Positions 1 through 8,728 of a stretch of 64,000 nucleotides of DNA are shown here, piece after piece. Below the pieces are notes generated by a model that saw only the letters and a program-made list of their open reading frames with translations, did no database searches and was not told the origin of the DNA. Positions within the stretch are counted from its first letter, which is position 1. Each line of letters opens with the position of its first letter. Location of the stretch: positions 558,001 through 622,000 of the forward strand of contig NZ_RKRF01000007.1 in assembly GCF_003843875.1 (NCBI RefSeq). Reading direction: 5' to 3'. Source of the DNA: Aquisalibacillus elongatus (lineage in GTDB: Bacteria; Bacillota; Bacilli; Bacillales; Alkalibacillaceae). A program made the translations under genes and the position numbers.

Positions 1-275
1 TTATTAGATTGTTCACGTTTTTTGAATAGTTGCTGCCATTCTTGGACTAAAAGATGAGCATTACTTTTTAACAATTCAGCTTGATCGGCTGTAAATTTTT
101 CTTGATGATCTTTAAAATACTGAACATCTTTCATTAATTTGTCTAAACCTTGGCCAAAACTTTGACTCAATTCAGACTTAATTTGATTAGGTTGCGTCTT
201 TTTCCATTCATCTTTTAAATGAGAGACCCATTTTTCCATTTCGAATAGAAATTGTTCTAAGGAAACTTTGGACAT
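1..275 (-). CDS. hypothetical protein, 3' part cut by window edge
   Basis: An open frame starts at ATG 275 with a strong AGGAGG site 7 bases upstream and stays open to the left edge, so at least 91 residues are present and the C-terminus is missing. The visible protein is hydrophilic and helical, rich in Lys, Glu and Gln, beginning MSKVSLEQFLFEMEKW, with no signal peptide or membrane segment. I do not recognise the family. It lies 62 bases downstream of the YurZ-like gene on the same strand, behind a hairpin with a T-run that merges into its ribosome binding site. Confidence 0.6.
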   Translation of the reverse strand, partial: MSKVSLEQFLFEMEKWVSHLKDEWKKTQPNQIKSELSQSFGQGLDKLMKDVQYFKDHQEKFTADQAELLKSNAHLLVQEWQQLFKKREQSN

Positions 276-324
276 AAAAAAACCTCCTGTAGCATTCGTC
301 ATAGTATTGTATGAATGCCACAGG
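276..324 (-). terminator. hairpin plus T-run overlapping the next gene's RBS
   Basis: On the minus strand an imperfect 12-bp stem (286-297 with 313-324, one mismatch) is followed by AGG and seven T. The same bases supply the AGGAGG site for the gene starting at 275. It looks like a terminator for the YurZ-like gene, but the stem's 3' arm touches the ribosome binding site and could also control translation. Confidence 0.6.
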
Positions 325-336
325 AAATTGGGATAA

Positions 337-720
337 CTAATGCTGTTGATTTGCATAGTGATGATAGGAATCCATGGTCAACGAAACGCCTTGAGCCATT
401 GCAGCTCCGCCACCAAGAGCCGCTGTAACTGCAACAGTTTCCATAATTTCATCTTCAGTTGCCTGATGCTCAGCAGCTCCTTTTGAATGATAGATGATAC
501 AATATTCATCTTGAGCATAAATGCTGATGGCTAGGGCTAGAAGTTGTTTTGTTTTTTGATCCAATGCCCCTTCTTCAAAACAAGACTCTGTAAAATCAAA
601 ATATCCTTCAGTTACTTTCGGTAATTTTTCTTTTAAATGGTTTAATCCTTCTTTGTAATCTAAAATCGATTGATCAAAGAAATTATCGTGATGTTCCATA
701 TTTTCTTCCATGATTGTCAC
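337..720 (-). CDS. yurZ: carboxymuconolactone decarboxylase (AhpD-fold) family protein, YurZ-like
   Basis: This 127-residue protein has the size and core of the small carboxymuconolactone decarboxylase/AhpD-like family, near the B. subtilis YurZ length. The segment LDQKTKQLLALAISIYAQDEYC, about residues 53-74, is the family core and keeps a C-x3-H motif (CIIYH). The first cysteine of an AhpD CxxC pair is absent, so a peroxidase-type disulfide cycle is not obvious. The Gly/Ala-rich stretch after it (LGGGAAMAQG) is also typical. The true start could be ATG 720 or the internal ATG 711. The reaction is unknown. Confidence 0.8.
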   Translation of the reverse strand: MTIMEENMEHHDNFFDQSILDYKEGLNHLKEKLPKVTEGYFDFTESCFEEGALDQKTKQLLALAISIYAQDEYCIIYHSKGAAEHQATEDEIMETVAVTAALGGGAAMAQGVSLTMDSYHHYANQQH

Positions 721-796
721 TCCATTTCCTAAGTTTTCCTACATCATTAGGGTCTTTAAAAACGGCATGACTATACAAGGAAATTTTTGAAAAAAA

Positions 797-1828
797 TTAT
801 AAATTAGAGATTTTTTCGTAAGTGTCTTCATCACAAATCACCAAAAGGTTGGCACCCTCAGGAATGGTTTTATCTGCTTTTTTAGCTAGCCCTAACTGTT
901 CACCTTCAGCTAACAATGTTGCTCCGTATTCTAATAATCCAATATGTGCGTCTCGATACGTCTCCCATGAAGGGTGTTTTTTAATGGAATAAATATCATG
1001 ACCATAATTAGTGGAGGTCAGCTGTCTAAACATTTCACTAGTACCTTTATAAGTCGCGCTTTTAGCAATCAAATGAGCACTTGTTTGATTCGGGGTGATA
1101 AATTCATCAACATCAGAATGCTTAAAGGCTGAAATATGTTGATCATATAAAATTTCTGCGATCGTATAGACTTCAAAGCCTTCATCATTCCCAAGTCCTT
1201 CAATGGTTGTTGTAATTAAGAGTGTTTGGCCATCTGCTAATGAATAGTTTTTCACATCATCTGATGCAAAAATTAAAACTGCTTGAGATTCTTTAATATT
1301 CGCTTGATGTAAGGTATTTGCATTTGCTGGATTCCCTGATACGAAATGGACACGATCATGACGAATTGGTGTTTGATCGAGTGACTCATCGATTAAGACA
1401 ATATCTTGATCTTCCTGTAAATTTAATAACTCCCAAATAGTTTCTTTTGAACGCTTTGTATAATTAATGATAATGTAGTGCTTAGAATCTTTATATGCCA
1501 ATTTACCTTCCTCCTTATTTTTACGGTATTCTTGAATCGCATCGAAGATATAACCAATAACAACACCCATTAGGCCAATTCCAACGATGTAAACCGCCGT
1601 CATCGCATAAAGTTGGCCAGCTAATGACGTTGGTGAAATATCACCATATCCAACCGTTGTAACAGTAGTCATCATCCACCATAAAGCTGTGAAGTAAGAA
1701 TCAAACGTTTCGGGTTCAATTGCGTGAATGATCCATGACGAAAGGAATATAAAGATGATTAATAATACGGTATAAAGAATTTTGTTATCTACTTTATGTA
1801 TTTTTCGACGTAACAATTGGAAAAACAT
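797..1828 (-). CDS. potassium channel protein with RCK domain (YugO/MthK type)
   Basis: A 343-residue channel subunit. Two membrane helices (about residues 17-37 and 70-95) flank a pore loop with the K+ selectivity filter TTVGYGD. The cytosolic part begins near residue 110 and resembles TrkA-N/RCK domains, but the nucleotide-binding GxGxxG is replaced by IIINYTKRSKE, as in YugO-like proteins, so NAD binding is doubtful. The C-terminal third would be the RCK C-lobe. In B. subtilis YugO-type channels work in K+ release and biofilm signalling. It is transcribed away from the EamA exporter, sharing an 80-base intergenic region. Confidence 0.85.
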   Translation of the reverse strand: MFFQLLRRKIHKVDNKILYTVLLIIFIFLSSWIIHAIEPETFDSYFTALWWMMTTVTTVGYGDISPTSLAGQLYAMTAVYIVGIGLMGVVIGYIFDAIQEYRKNKEEGKLAYKDSKHYIIINYTKRSKETIWELLNLQEDQDIVLIDESLDQTPIRHDRVHFVSGNPANANTLHQANIKESQAVLIFASDDVKNYSLADGQTLLITTTIEGLGNDEGFEVYTIAEILYDQHISAFKHSDVDEFITPNQTSAHLIAKSATYKGTSEMFRQLTSTNYGHDIYSIKKHPSWETYRDAHIGLLEYGATLLAEGEQLGLAKKADKTIPEGANLLVICDEDTYEKISNL

Positions 1829-1910
1829 AGCATCATCCTCTTATAAAATTTCATGAATTTATTATACAATTATAGTAAAGAAATGCATAGTCAACTAAAG
1901 GGAGATCTCA

Positions 1911-2810
1911 ATGAACTTTTTTAAGCAACATAAATGGAGCATTCCAGTCATCATCTTATTAGTAACTTTAATATGGGGTTATGCGTGGGTTTTAATGAAA
2001 GAAGGGCTTCAATATATGGGACCCTTTACATTTTCAGCCTTCCGCTTCTCAATTGGAACCATCACGATGTTTATTATCTTATGGTTTTTGAAAATCTCGC
2101 GTCCACCTAAATGGGCATATAAGCATTTGCTTGTTGTCGGTTCACTACAAACGGCACTTATGTTCCTATTAGTTATGTATGGTCTGAAGTTTGTAGAAGC
2201 AGGAAAATCATCAGTCTTGTTATACTCGATGCCGATTTGGAGCACGATCTTAGCTGTATTATTTCTAAATGAAAAGGTAACAAAACCAAAAGTGATCGGA
2301 CTAGCCTTAGGTCTAATGGGGTTACTAACGATTTTAGGTTGGGATATATGGTTCAATCAAAACCCAGGCGTGATCTTAGGTGAAGCATTAATTATAATTT
2401 CAGCAATCGGCTGGGGAGCATCGAACGTCTATTATCGTAAACACCTATCACAATTAAATCAGATGCAAACTAGCGCTTATCAAATGGGCTTTGGAACATT
2501 AGGGATTATGTTAGTTACCTTTATAATGGAAGGTGGCCAACCGATTGAATTCACACCTTATAGCATTTATCTAGTAATATTTACAGGCGTATTAGCATCA
2601 GCATTTTGCTTTACTGTATGGTTTTACATACTCAACTTAATCGATATGGTCACAGCGACTATCTCAACTCTATTAGTCCCAGTGTTTGGCTTACTACTAG
2701 GATGGATTTTAATAGAGGAAACGATCACCTGGAGTATATTTATAGGATCAACACTCATATTAATAGGAATTATAATCTCGACCAAGTCGAAAAAACCTCG
2801 TATGACGTAA
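1911..2810 (+). CDS. EamA/DMT-family permease
   Basis: A 299-residue integral membrane protein with about ten hydrophobic helices arranged as two EamA repeats (residues about 12-140 and 155-292), the layout of drug/metabolite transporters. The N-terminal helix contains the typical LIWGYAWV segment. The substrate cannot be predicted; family members export amino acids or other metabolites. The start ATG follows a GGGAG site. The stop codon lies inside the loop of a strong terminator hairpin, so the gene is monocistronic. It is divergent from the potassium channel gene. Confidence 0.85.
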   Translation: MNFFKQHKWSIPVIILLVTLIWGYAWVLMKEGLQYMGPFTFSAFRFSIGTITMFIILWFLKISRPPKWAYKHLLVVGSLQTALMFLLVMYGLKFVEAGKSSVLLYSMPIWSTILAVLFLNEKVTKPKVIGLALGLMGLLTILGWDIWFNQNPGVILGEALIIISAIGWGASNVYYRKHLSQLNQMQTSAYQMGFGTLGIMLVTFIMEGGQPIEFTPYSIYLVIFTGVLASAFCFTVWFYILNLIDMVTATISTLLVPVFGLLLGWILIEETITWSIFIGSTLILIGIIISTKSKKPRMT

Positions 2811-2830
2811 AACATACGAGGTTTTCTTAT
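2792..2830 (+). terminator. rho-independent terminator of the EamA gene
   Basis: Stem AACCTCGTATG / CATACGAGGTT with a short loop containing the TAA stop of the EamA gene, followed by TTTTCTT. Confidence 0.85.
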
Positions 2831-2878
2831 GAAAATTGGTACTATTCGACAATCTCAATGTAACTTCATAAAACTATA

Positions 2879-3067
2879 ATTCTAAATAAAGAACAAATGG
2901 TAAAACTATTAAAGATTATAGTATAAAAGGTTGAATCCCTGACGAATTAAATAGAAAAAGTGACTAAATATTTAGAAAATTAGAGAGAATTAATGGAAAA
3001 CTTTAAAAAAGTAAGAGAAAAAAAGCTTAGGGTGGAAAACCAGCACTTTTTGTTCTTTATTAAGAAT
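2879..3067. repeat. 189-bp segment bounded by 19-bp inverted repeats (MITE-like?)
   Basis: The left end (2879-2897) reads ATTCTAAATAAAGAACAAA. The right end (3049-3067) is its reverse complement with 18 of 19 matches. There is no ORF inside and no clear target-site duplication outside, so a miniature transposable element is possible but not shown. Confidence 0.35.
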
Positions 3068-3114
3068 ATTTAAACTAATTAAATGTTTTATATATAGAAC
3101 AAAAACAAATATAC

Positions 3115-3155
3115 TATAATTGTAATTCGATATATCGAACGACACGTGCACGTGT
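3115..3155 (+). promoter_or_regulatory. candidate promoter -10 with two tandem operator-like palindromes
   Basis: TATAAT at 3115-3120 is followed by perfect 14-bp palindromes TTCGATATATCGAA (3126-3139) and ACACGTGCACGTGT (3142-3155), two bases apart. No convincing -35 was found. Their place at and just after a likely start site upstream of the flp operon suggests repressor sites. Confidence 0.4.
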
Positions 3156-3323
3156 TAGGAATTAAAGACTAGTATTAAATAACTGTTTTATTATAATCAT
3201 AAAATCTACTACTTAATTTTAATACTAGTTAATACTATTTAATAATGCGATCGACACTACATAAGTTATAAACTAACTTCAGAAAACCCGTCGATCCAAT
3301 AAAAATTAGGAGGAGATTGAGAA

Positions 3324-3500
3324 ATGTTAGAACGTTTTAAAGCCTTAGTTGTTGAGGAAGAAGGTCAAGGTATGGTGGAGTATGGGTTGATTATTGGTTT
3401 GATTTCAGTAGTAGTAATTACGGTCTTAGCAACAATGGGGGGCGAATTAAAGACAATGTTTACAACTGTAAAGGATGAACTTGTAAATATTAACTCATAA
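3324..3500 (+). CDS. flp: Flp/Fap-type pilin (type IVb prepilin)
   Basis: A 58-residue prepilin. The leader ends in Gly14, followed by the class III signature QGMVEY (Glu at +5, Tyr at +6 of the mature protein) and one hydrophobic helix (about residues 21-40). The prepilin peptidase encoded next (3565-4065) should cleave after Gly14. The mature pilin would be about 44 residues. It has an excellent AGGAGGAG site 9 bases before ATG. It is first in the Tad operon and is followed by a large hairpin without a T-run, a common way to keep pilin mRNA in excess over the downstream assembly genes. Confidence 0.92.
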   Translation: MLERFKALVVEEEGQGMVEYGLIIGLISVVVITVLATMGGELKTMFTTVKDELVNINS

Positions 3501-3504
3501 TGTT

Positions 3505-3548
3505 TTTCAGAAAATGATTCCGTTAAACTGCGGGATCATTTTCTGAAA
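3505..3548 (+). terminator. intercistronic hairpin after flp (partial terminator or mRNA stabiliser)
   Basis: An 18-bp stem (3505-3522 with 3531-3548, one G-T pair) with an 8-base loop lies between flp and the peptidase gene. There is no following T-run. It probably lowers read-through or protects the flp transcript from 3' decay. Confidence 0.65.
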
Positions 3549-3564
3549 TAAGGAGCTTATTCAA

Positions 3565-4065
3565 ATGATTATAAATATAATATTAATTTCAGGATTACTA
3601 GCTAGCTTTTATTTGGACATAAAATTTAGAAAGATTCCAAATTACATAACATTTGTAGTAATTGTTTCAGGAATTACTTATCACTCGGTTGCTAATGGGC
3701 TAGAAGGTTTATTGTTCAGTACAACTGGAATTATTATTGGAATCTTACTTTTGTTTATACCATTTTTTCTCGGTGGAGTTGGTGCTGGTGATGTCAAGTT
3801 ACTAGGAGCAATTGGCGCTGTAATGGGTGCAAAATTCACTATATATGCATTTCTCATCTCAGCAGTTATAGGTGGACTTATTTCGTTTATTATTATTATG
3901 AAAAATGGTCGTTTAGGCTTCTTTTTTAAAAGTATTCTATTTACTGTGCTTTACCGCGAAAAAACTGATATTACAAGTTCTGAACCGAAAGAGAGGTTCA
4001 CAATACCATATGGTGTTCCGATTGTCATAGGGACATTTTCTATGATGATCTGGGGAGGATTCTAA
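3565..4065 (+). CDS. tadV: A24-family prepilin peptidase TadV/CpaA
   Basis: A 166-residue membrane aspartyl protease that should process the Flp prepilin and the TadE/G-like proteins. Both catalytic aspartates are visible in the family motifs: the first in YLDIKFRKIPN (about residue 18) and the second in GAGDVKLLGA (about residue 72). About six hydrophobic helices follow the family pattern. It lacks the N-methylation domain of PilD, as is normal for TadV. ATG 3565 follows AAGGAG. Its stop overlaps the start of the TadE-like gene by one base. Confidence 0.92.
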   Translation: MIINIILISGLLASFYLDIKFRKIPNYITFVVIVSGITYHSVANGLEGLLFSTTGIIIGILLLFIPFFLGGVGAGDVKLLGAIGAVMGAKFTIYAFLISAVIGGLISFIIIMKNGRLGFFFKSILFTVLYREKTDITSSEPKERFTIPYGVPIVIGTFSMMIWGGF

Positions 4066-4496
4066 TGATGCTTAAATCTGAAAAAGGTCAAGGTACTGTA
4101 GAACTGGCTATTACATTTACAGTATTAGTTATATTAGTTTTTGGAATAGTTGATTTTGGGTATGCTTTTTATTCGAAATTAACAATGGAGCACTCCAGCA
4201 GAGAGGGAGCCAGAGCAGGAAGCCTTGGGAGTGATGATGCGGACATCAAAAGTGTCGTTGAAGACTCATTAGTTGGGTTGCTTCCCGAAGGTTCAAATAT
4301 AGATGAATATGTAACGATTCAATATGTGAACAGTGATGGCGACGTTTATGATGAAACCGAAGACACTGTTAAATATGTAGAAGTCATCATTGATTATGAT
4401 TATAAATATTTTACTCCATTATTGGCCTTAATCGGTAGTGCTTTGGATGAAGATACACTATCTTTAAATTCTTCTACACAAATGAGGGTGGAATAA
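4065..4496 (+). CDS. tadE: TadE-like pseudopilin
   Basis: A 143-residue protein with a short basic leader, the prepilin-like segment GQGTVELAIT and one N-terminal hydrophobic helix (about residues 10-35), the signature of TadE family minor pilins. The rest is an acidic extracellular domain. Two start codons in tandem (4065 and 4068) overlap the end of the peptidase gene, showing tight translational coupling. Family knowledge: TadE-type pseudopilins are processed by TadV and help Flp pilus assembly. Confidence 0.88.
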   Translation: MMLKSEKGQGTVELAITFTVLVILVFGIVDFGYAFYSKLTMEHSSREGARAGSLGSDDADIKSVVEDSLVGLLPEGSNIDEYVTIQYVNSDGDVYDETEDTVKYVEVIIDYDYKYFTPLLALIGSALDEDTLSLNSSTQMRVE

Positions 4497-4497
4497 A

Positions 4498-5547
4498 ATG
4501 ATTATTAGTAATTTGAAACGCATTTTATCGAGTGATGAAAGAGGCGGAACCTTAATATTTGTTGTCATTTCTTTAGTTGTATTATTAGGTTTTACTGCAC
4601 TAGTCATTGATGGTGGTCGCTTATATGCAGAAAAGAGTAATTTACAAAAAGCCGTAGATGCTTCTGTACTATCCAGTGCATATCACTATGACGAAGATGA
4701 TGATGCTGTTTTATCAGAGTTCAAACGAATGTTGAAAGAAAATGGAGTTCCTGAAGATGGCGGAGAGCTTTCATTTACTAGTAGAACAGGCGAAGAGGGA
4801 GAAAGGATTTTCGAATCCAATGTAGATGGAACTGATTATGTAATTACTTTGACATTGACTGAACAACATCTATTAGGTGAGGTTACTAGAAACAAAGATT
4901 TAACTTTTGCGAAAGTAATAAATTTTGATGAAGCAGATGTTTATGCTTCTGCAATGGTTGAATTTGCATTTATTACTGGAAGCAAGCAAATATCACCAAT
5001 ATCTATAGTCGATGATGATTTTGAAAGGGAAGAGGAATACTCATTGATAATTAGCCCAGGTAATGAGAGCGGGAATTTTGGTTATATTGATGTAGGTGTT
5101 AACCCAAGATATGATGCCATAATCGAGGGCGGAGAAGTATCAGTTGGTGAAGATAAAGAATATACAAATACAGGCTTGAGTTGGGGACCACTACGTGATG
5201 CTGTTCAAGATTTAATTGAAATGGATGAGGGCGATGATGAATGCAATGACTATGAAACAGCACATTACGATTGTAATCGTGTCATATTTGTGCCAATAGT
5301 AGAAACTTTTGAAGACGCAAATGGTAAAGATTTAGTAACAATCACAGGTATAGCAGCTTTTTGGTTGGATCGAATTGAAAAAGATGGTAATGAGAAAGAA
5401 GTTGTAGGTAAGTTTTTAGATACGTTAACAGTTGGTGAATCAGGGACGATCATTACAGAGGACGGTACTTGTTACGGTGATTTAGAAACTTGCGCTGAAG
5501 ATACTGGGGTAAGAGTGGTTAGACTTGTCGATCCAGATAAAAAATAA
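4498..5547 (+). CDS. tadG: TadG-like pilus assembly protein
   Basis: A 349-residue protein starting one base after the TadE stop. Residues about 10-60 match the TadE/G-like N-terminus: a charged leader SSDERGGT, a hydrophobic helix, then DGGRLYAEKSNLQKAVDASVLS. The remaining 290 residues are a strongly acidic, presumably extracellular domain with four cysteines near residues 247-330 that could form disulfides. I see no clear von Willebrand A motif. It probably anchors or caps the pilus machinery. Confidence 0.85.
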   Translation: MIISNLKRILSSDERGGTLIFVVISLVVLLGFTALVIDGGRLYAEKSNLQKAVDASVLSSAYHYDEDDDAVLSEFKRMLKENGVPEDGGELSFTSRTGEEGERIFESNVDGTDYVITLTLTEQHLLGEVTRNKDLTFAKVINFDEADVYASAMVEFAFITGSKQISPISIVDDDFEREEEYSLIISPGNESGNFGYIDVGVNPRYDAIIEGGEVSVGEDKEYTNTGLSWGPLRDAVQDLIEMDEGDDECNDYETAHYDCNRVIFVPIVETFEDANGKDLVTITGIAAFWLDRIEKDGNEKEVVGKFLDTLTVGESGTIITEDGTCYGDLETCAEDTGVRVVRLVDPDKK

Positions 5548-5581
5548 ATGAATAGATAAAGTAAGTTTGGGAGATGTTTAA

Positions 5582-6217
5582 ATGAAATCTAAAAAAATAT
5601 GGATCTGGGCTGTGGTTTTCGGCCTCATGGCTTCGCTATCATTATATTTTTTACTTTTTACTCAGGATGAGGCTGAGCAACCCCAGACGCAGGATACAAA
5701 TCAGATCAATCAAGAAGAGGAAGCAGATGATGATGATGAACAAACGAATGATTCAGAAGAAGAAAGTGATGAAGAGGTAAAATCTGAGACAACTGAAAAG
5801 AATGAAATGCTAGAAATTGAAGATGGGAAACGAGCGATTTCTATTGAAGTGAGTGAAGTTGAGGGTGTGTCGGGTTTTATTGAGCCGGGGGATTTTGTTG
5901 ATTTGGTAACAATTATGAATGCCCCGAGTGATGAAGAGGCTGCAGAAGAAGATATTGATCCTAATCAGCATAATGCGGCGACATTACTTCTTCAAAATGT
6001 TCGGGTGCTGGCGATCGGACATGCTATTCATTCAAAAGAAGAGGCTAGAAACTACCGAATGGTTACATTAGAAGTTGATCCAAATGAAGGGTTGCACTTA
6101 GGTTTTGCAACTAAGTGGAATCTGTACTTAATGCTTAGAGGCGAAGATGATAATGAGGTTTACGAAGATCGTACTCATGTTCATGAAGATGAGCTTCACG
6201 AAGGAGTGTTTAGATAA
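5582..6217 (+). CDS. cpaB: Flp pilus assembly protein CpaB/RcpC-like
   Basis: A 211-residue protein with one N-terminal membrane helix (about residues 6-26), a Glu/Asp-rich linker (residues about 30-80) and a C-terminal domain with the CpaB/RcpC segment KRAISIEVSEVEGVSGFIEP and GDFVDLV, belonging to the SAF-like fold. It is shorter than Gram-negative CpaB, which suits a species without an outer-membrane secretin. It should be an extracytoplasmic, membrane-anchored assembly factor. Its stop overlaps the tadZ start. Confidence 0.85.
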   Translation: MKSKKIWIWAVVFGLMASLSLYFLLFTQDEAEQPQTQDTNQINQEEEADDDDEQTNDSEEESDEEVKSETTEKNEMLEIEDGKRAISIEVSEVEGVSGFIEPGDFVDLVTIMNAPSDEEAAEEDIDPNQHNAATLLLQNVRVLAIGHAIHSKEEARNYRMVTLEVDPNEGLHLGFATKWNLYLMLRGEDDNEVYEDRTHVHEDELHEGVFR

Positions 6218-7356
6218 TGCATATGTTTGGAATGGGTTCGCAAGATTATGATCTATTAATCTTTGAAAAAGTTGCAATTGAAAAAGGACAGGAACTGGAA
6301 TGGTTTGATCATTTAACAGATTTGTCTGATCGATTAAAAGAAGAAGACCAAGCCATCGTATTTTTAACACACAGTGAAAATCATGATGTGTACCATATGT
6401 GCAAGGAGTTATTGGTCAATCATCCGTTAATACTTCCCATACTGTGCTTACCGCGTGAGAAAATCAATCTAAAAAAAGTTATGCGTAGTGGTGCTGTTGA
6501 TGTCATAGAGCTACCTACTGCATACCCAGATGTCATCAACACTGTTAGTGAGATGATTGAAGCTCAACAGTCTAAGCGAGGCCAAGCAGAACAGGTCGAA
6601 AAAGATGGTAAGGTCGTAACCATTTGTAGCACCAAGGGCGGGGTTGGTAAAACAACCATTACGAGTAACTTAGCTGTTGCAATGGCTAAAAAAGACCTTA
6701 AAGTTGCGATTCTAGATTTAGATTTACAGTTTGGCGACGTCGGTTTATTTTTCGACCTCAAACCTCGTAAAACATTGTACGAATGGACGAAAGAAGCGAG
6801 CCCTTCATCACCAATAAAAAGTTATATGACATCCCATTCATCTGGTGTCGATATCATGTGCTCACCCATTAGACCTGAATTTAGCGAAGCCATCCATGGC
6901 GGTCATATTGAATCGGTCATTGAACGGTTAAAAAAAGAATATGATTGGGTCGTCATTGATACACCACCTTCTTTAGTAGAGACGGATATCGTTGCCTTAG
7001 AACATTCTGATGAAATTATATTAGTCACCTCTATGGATCTACCTACCTTAAAAAATAGCAAGCTATATTTAGAAACATTAGAATCCATCCATCTTAAGAA
7101 ACCCGTCAAAGTGGTCATCAATAAGAAGTCTAAAATAAAAGGAATTAATCCAGATATCGTGCAGCAAATTTTAGAACAGGAGTCATTTGAGCAAATTCCA
7201 AACGATGAAAAGAACGTCATAACGGCTGTTAATGAAGGAAATCCAGTCGTTATATCAACCCCTAGAGCTCAAGTTTCAAAATCTATTTATTCCTTAGCTA
7301 GCAAACTAGTTCAGTTACCAAAGGAAAAGAAAAAACGAAAGTTAAGTAAAGTTTAG
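6217..7356 (+). CDS. tadZ: TadZ/CpaE-like pilus localisation ATPase
   Basis: A 379-residue protein with an N-terminal receiver-like domain (about 1-120) lacking an obvious phosphorylation pocket and a C-terminal MinD/ParA-type ATPase domain. The deviant Walker A motif STKGGVGKTT is at about residues 132-141, Walker A-prime is LDLDLQFGDVG, and the switch region is VIDTPPS. TadZ proteins direct the Tad machine to its place in the cell and recruit TadA. It has one-base overlap with cpaB and 9 bases before tadA. Confidence 0.9.
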   Translation: MHMFGMGSQDYDLLIFEKVAIEKGQELEWFDHLTDLSDRLKEEDQAIVFLTHSENHDVYHMCKELLVNHPLILPILCLPREKINLKKVMRSGAVDVIELPTAYPDVINTVSEMIEAQQSKRGQAEQVEKDGKVVTICSTKGGVGKTTITSNLAVAMAKKDLKVAILDLDLQFGDVGLFFDLKPRKTLYEWTKEASPSSPIKSYMTSHSSGVDIMCSPIRPEFSEAIHGGHIESVIERLKKEYDWVVIDTPPSLVETDIVALEHSDEIILVTSMDLPTLKNSKLYLETLESIHLKKPVKVVINKKSKIKGINPDIVQQILEQESFEQIPNDEKNVITAVNEGNPVVISTPRAQVSKSIYSLASKLVQLPKEKKKRKLSKV

Positions 7357-7365
7357 GGAGAGGGA

Positions 7366-8727
7366 ATGCTTATGTCTCTAATGAAACGTATGCAAAATGA
7401 AGCGACACAGCCATACCAGACTGAAGTTAAAGAGCGAACCCATACGTTATTAAAAGAAGAAACACGCTCACAAAACGAATTAAAAGTAGAACGAGCACTT
7501 CGTGATTATGTAATCGAGGAACTTAAGAATTACCCTAACCTCAATCAAGAAGAAATGGAAGCCAAAATTAAAGAACTATCAGAACCATTTATTGAAAAAG
7601 AGGGTACAAGATTAACATTTGAATCTAAAAAAGAGTTAATTCGCTCCGTTACGAATGACTTAGTGGGGCTCGGTCCAATTACACCTTTCATTAATAATCC
7701 AGACATCAATGAGGTCATGGTAAACGGTCCGAATCAGGTATATATCGAGAAGAACGGCAAGATTTTTAGAACGAATGCTCATTTTAAGGATAATCAACAC
7801 ATCATTAATGTTATTGAGCGCATTGTAACACCTATAGGACGTCGAATTGATGAAAGTAATCCAATGGTAGATGCGAGATTATCTGATGGTTCTCGTGTGA
7901 ATGCAATTATTCCGCCACTTGCATTAAATGGCCCGACGCTTACCATTCGTAAATTCTCGAAGGACCCATTTAAAATTGAAGATTTAATTCAATTCGGAAC
8001 ATTAAATGAGGATATGTCTGAGTTTATTAAAGCCTGCGTGAGGTCATATATGAATATTTTAGTTAGTGGAGGAACAGGTTCAGGTAAAACGACTACGTTG
8101 AATGTCTTATCATCCTTCATTCAAAATAATGACCGTATTATTACCATTGAAGACGCAGCAGAATTAAAACTACACCAGGACCATATCATTTCTCTTGAAT
8201 CAAGACCACCTAATGTGGAAGGTAAAGGTGAGATTAAAATCCGAGACCTTGTTCGAAACTCATTACGTATGAGACCAGATCGTTTAGTAATTGGTGAAGT
8301 TCGTAGTGCTGAAGCTTTAGATATGTTGCAGGCTCTAAATACTGGTCACGATGGTTCCTTAACGACCATTCACGCGAACACGCCTCGTGATATGTTATCC
8401 CGTTTGGAGACAATGGTTCTTATGGCAGGAATGGATTTGCCTATTAAAGCTGTTCGAGAACAAATCGCAGGAGCATTAGACCTTATTATCCATCAATCAA
8501 GGATGAAAGACGGTACTCGTCGGGTAACTCATATTACGGAAGTATTAGGGATGGAAGAAGGAACGATTGTGTTGCAAGATATTTTCGTTTTCAAACAAAC
8601 AGGTGTTAGTCAATCTGGAAAAATACAAGGTGTCTTTGAATCCACTGGTATACGTCCACGTTGTGCCGACCAATTAGAAGTGTACGGTTACAAATTGCCA
8701 CCAAGTCTGTTCCGTGGAGCGTGGTAA
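7366..8727 (+). CDS. tadA: Tad secretion ATPase TadA/CpaF
   Basis: A 453-residue VirB11-like hexameric ATPase that powers Flp pilus assembly. Walker A is SGGTGSGKTTT (about residue 233), the Asp box is around TIEDAAEL, Walker B is RLVIGEVRS and the His box is LTTIHANTPRD. Length and motif order match CpaF. ATG 7366 is placed by GGGAGAGGG; ATG 7372 is an alternative. It overlaps the reading frame of the following tadB by a few bases if the most upstream tadB start is used. Confidence 0.95.
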   Translation: MLMSLMKRMQNEATQPYQTEVKERTHTLLKEETRSQNELKVERALRDYVIEELKNYPNLNQEEMEAKIKELSEPFIEKEGTRLTFESKKELIRSVTNDLVGLGPITPFINNPDINEVMVNGPNQVYIEKNGKIFRTNAHFKDNQHIINVIERIVTPIGRRIDESNPMVDARLSDGSRVNAIIPPLALNGPTLTIRKFSKDPFKIEDLIQFGTLNEDMSEFIKACVRSYMNILVSGGTGSGKTTTLNVLSSFIQNNDRIITIEDAAELKLHQDHIISLESRPPNVEGKGEIKIRDLVRNSLRMRPDRLVIGEVRSAEALDMLQALNTGHDGSLTTIHANTPRDMLSRLETMVLMAGMDLPIKAVREQIAGALDLIIHQSRMKDGTRRVTHITEVLGMEEGTIVLQDIFVFKQTGVSQSGKIQGVFESTGIRPRCADQLEVYGYKLPPSLFRGAW

Positions 8728-8728
8728 T

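Larger units (their letters stand above)
2831..3323. other. non-coding interval upstream of the pilus operon
   Basis: About 490 very AT-rich bases without a credible gene. They hold a pair of 19-base inverted repeats (2879-2897 and 3049-3067), a TATAAT at 3115-3120, two perfect 14-bp palindromes just after it, and a 12-bp inverted repeat (ACTAGTATTAAA near 3169 with TTTAATACTAGT near 3218). The flp ribosome binding site AGGAGG closes the interval. Confidence 0.6.

Noticed and set aside
2009-2356. Minus-strand ORF of 115 codons antisense to the EamA gene
   Set aside because: Antisense shadow of a clear transporter gene, without ribosome site.
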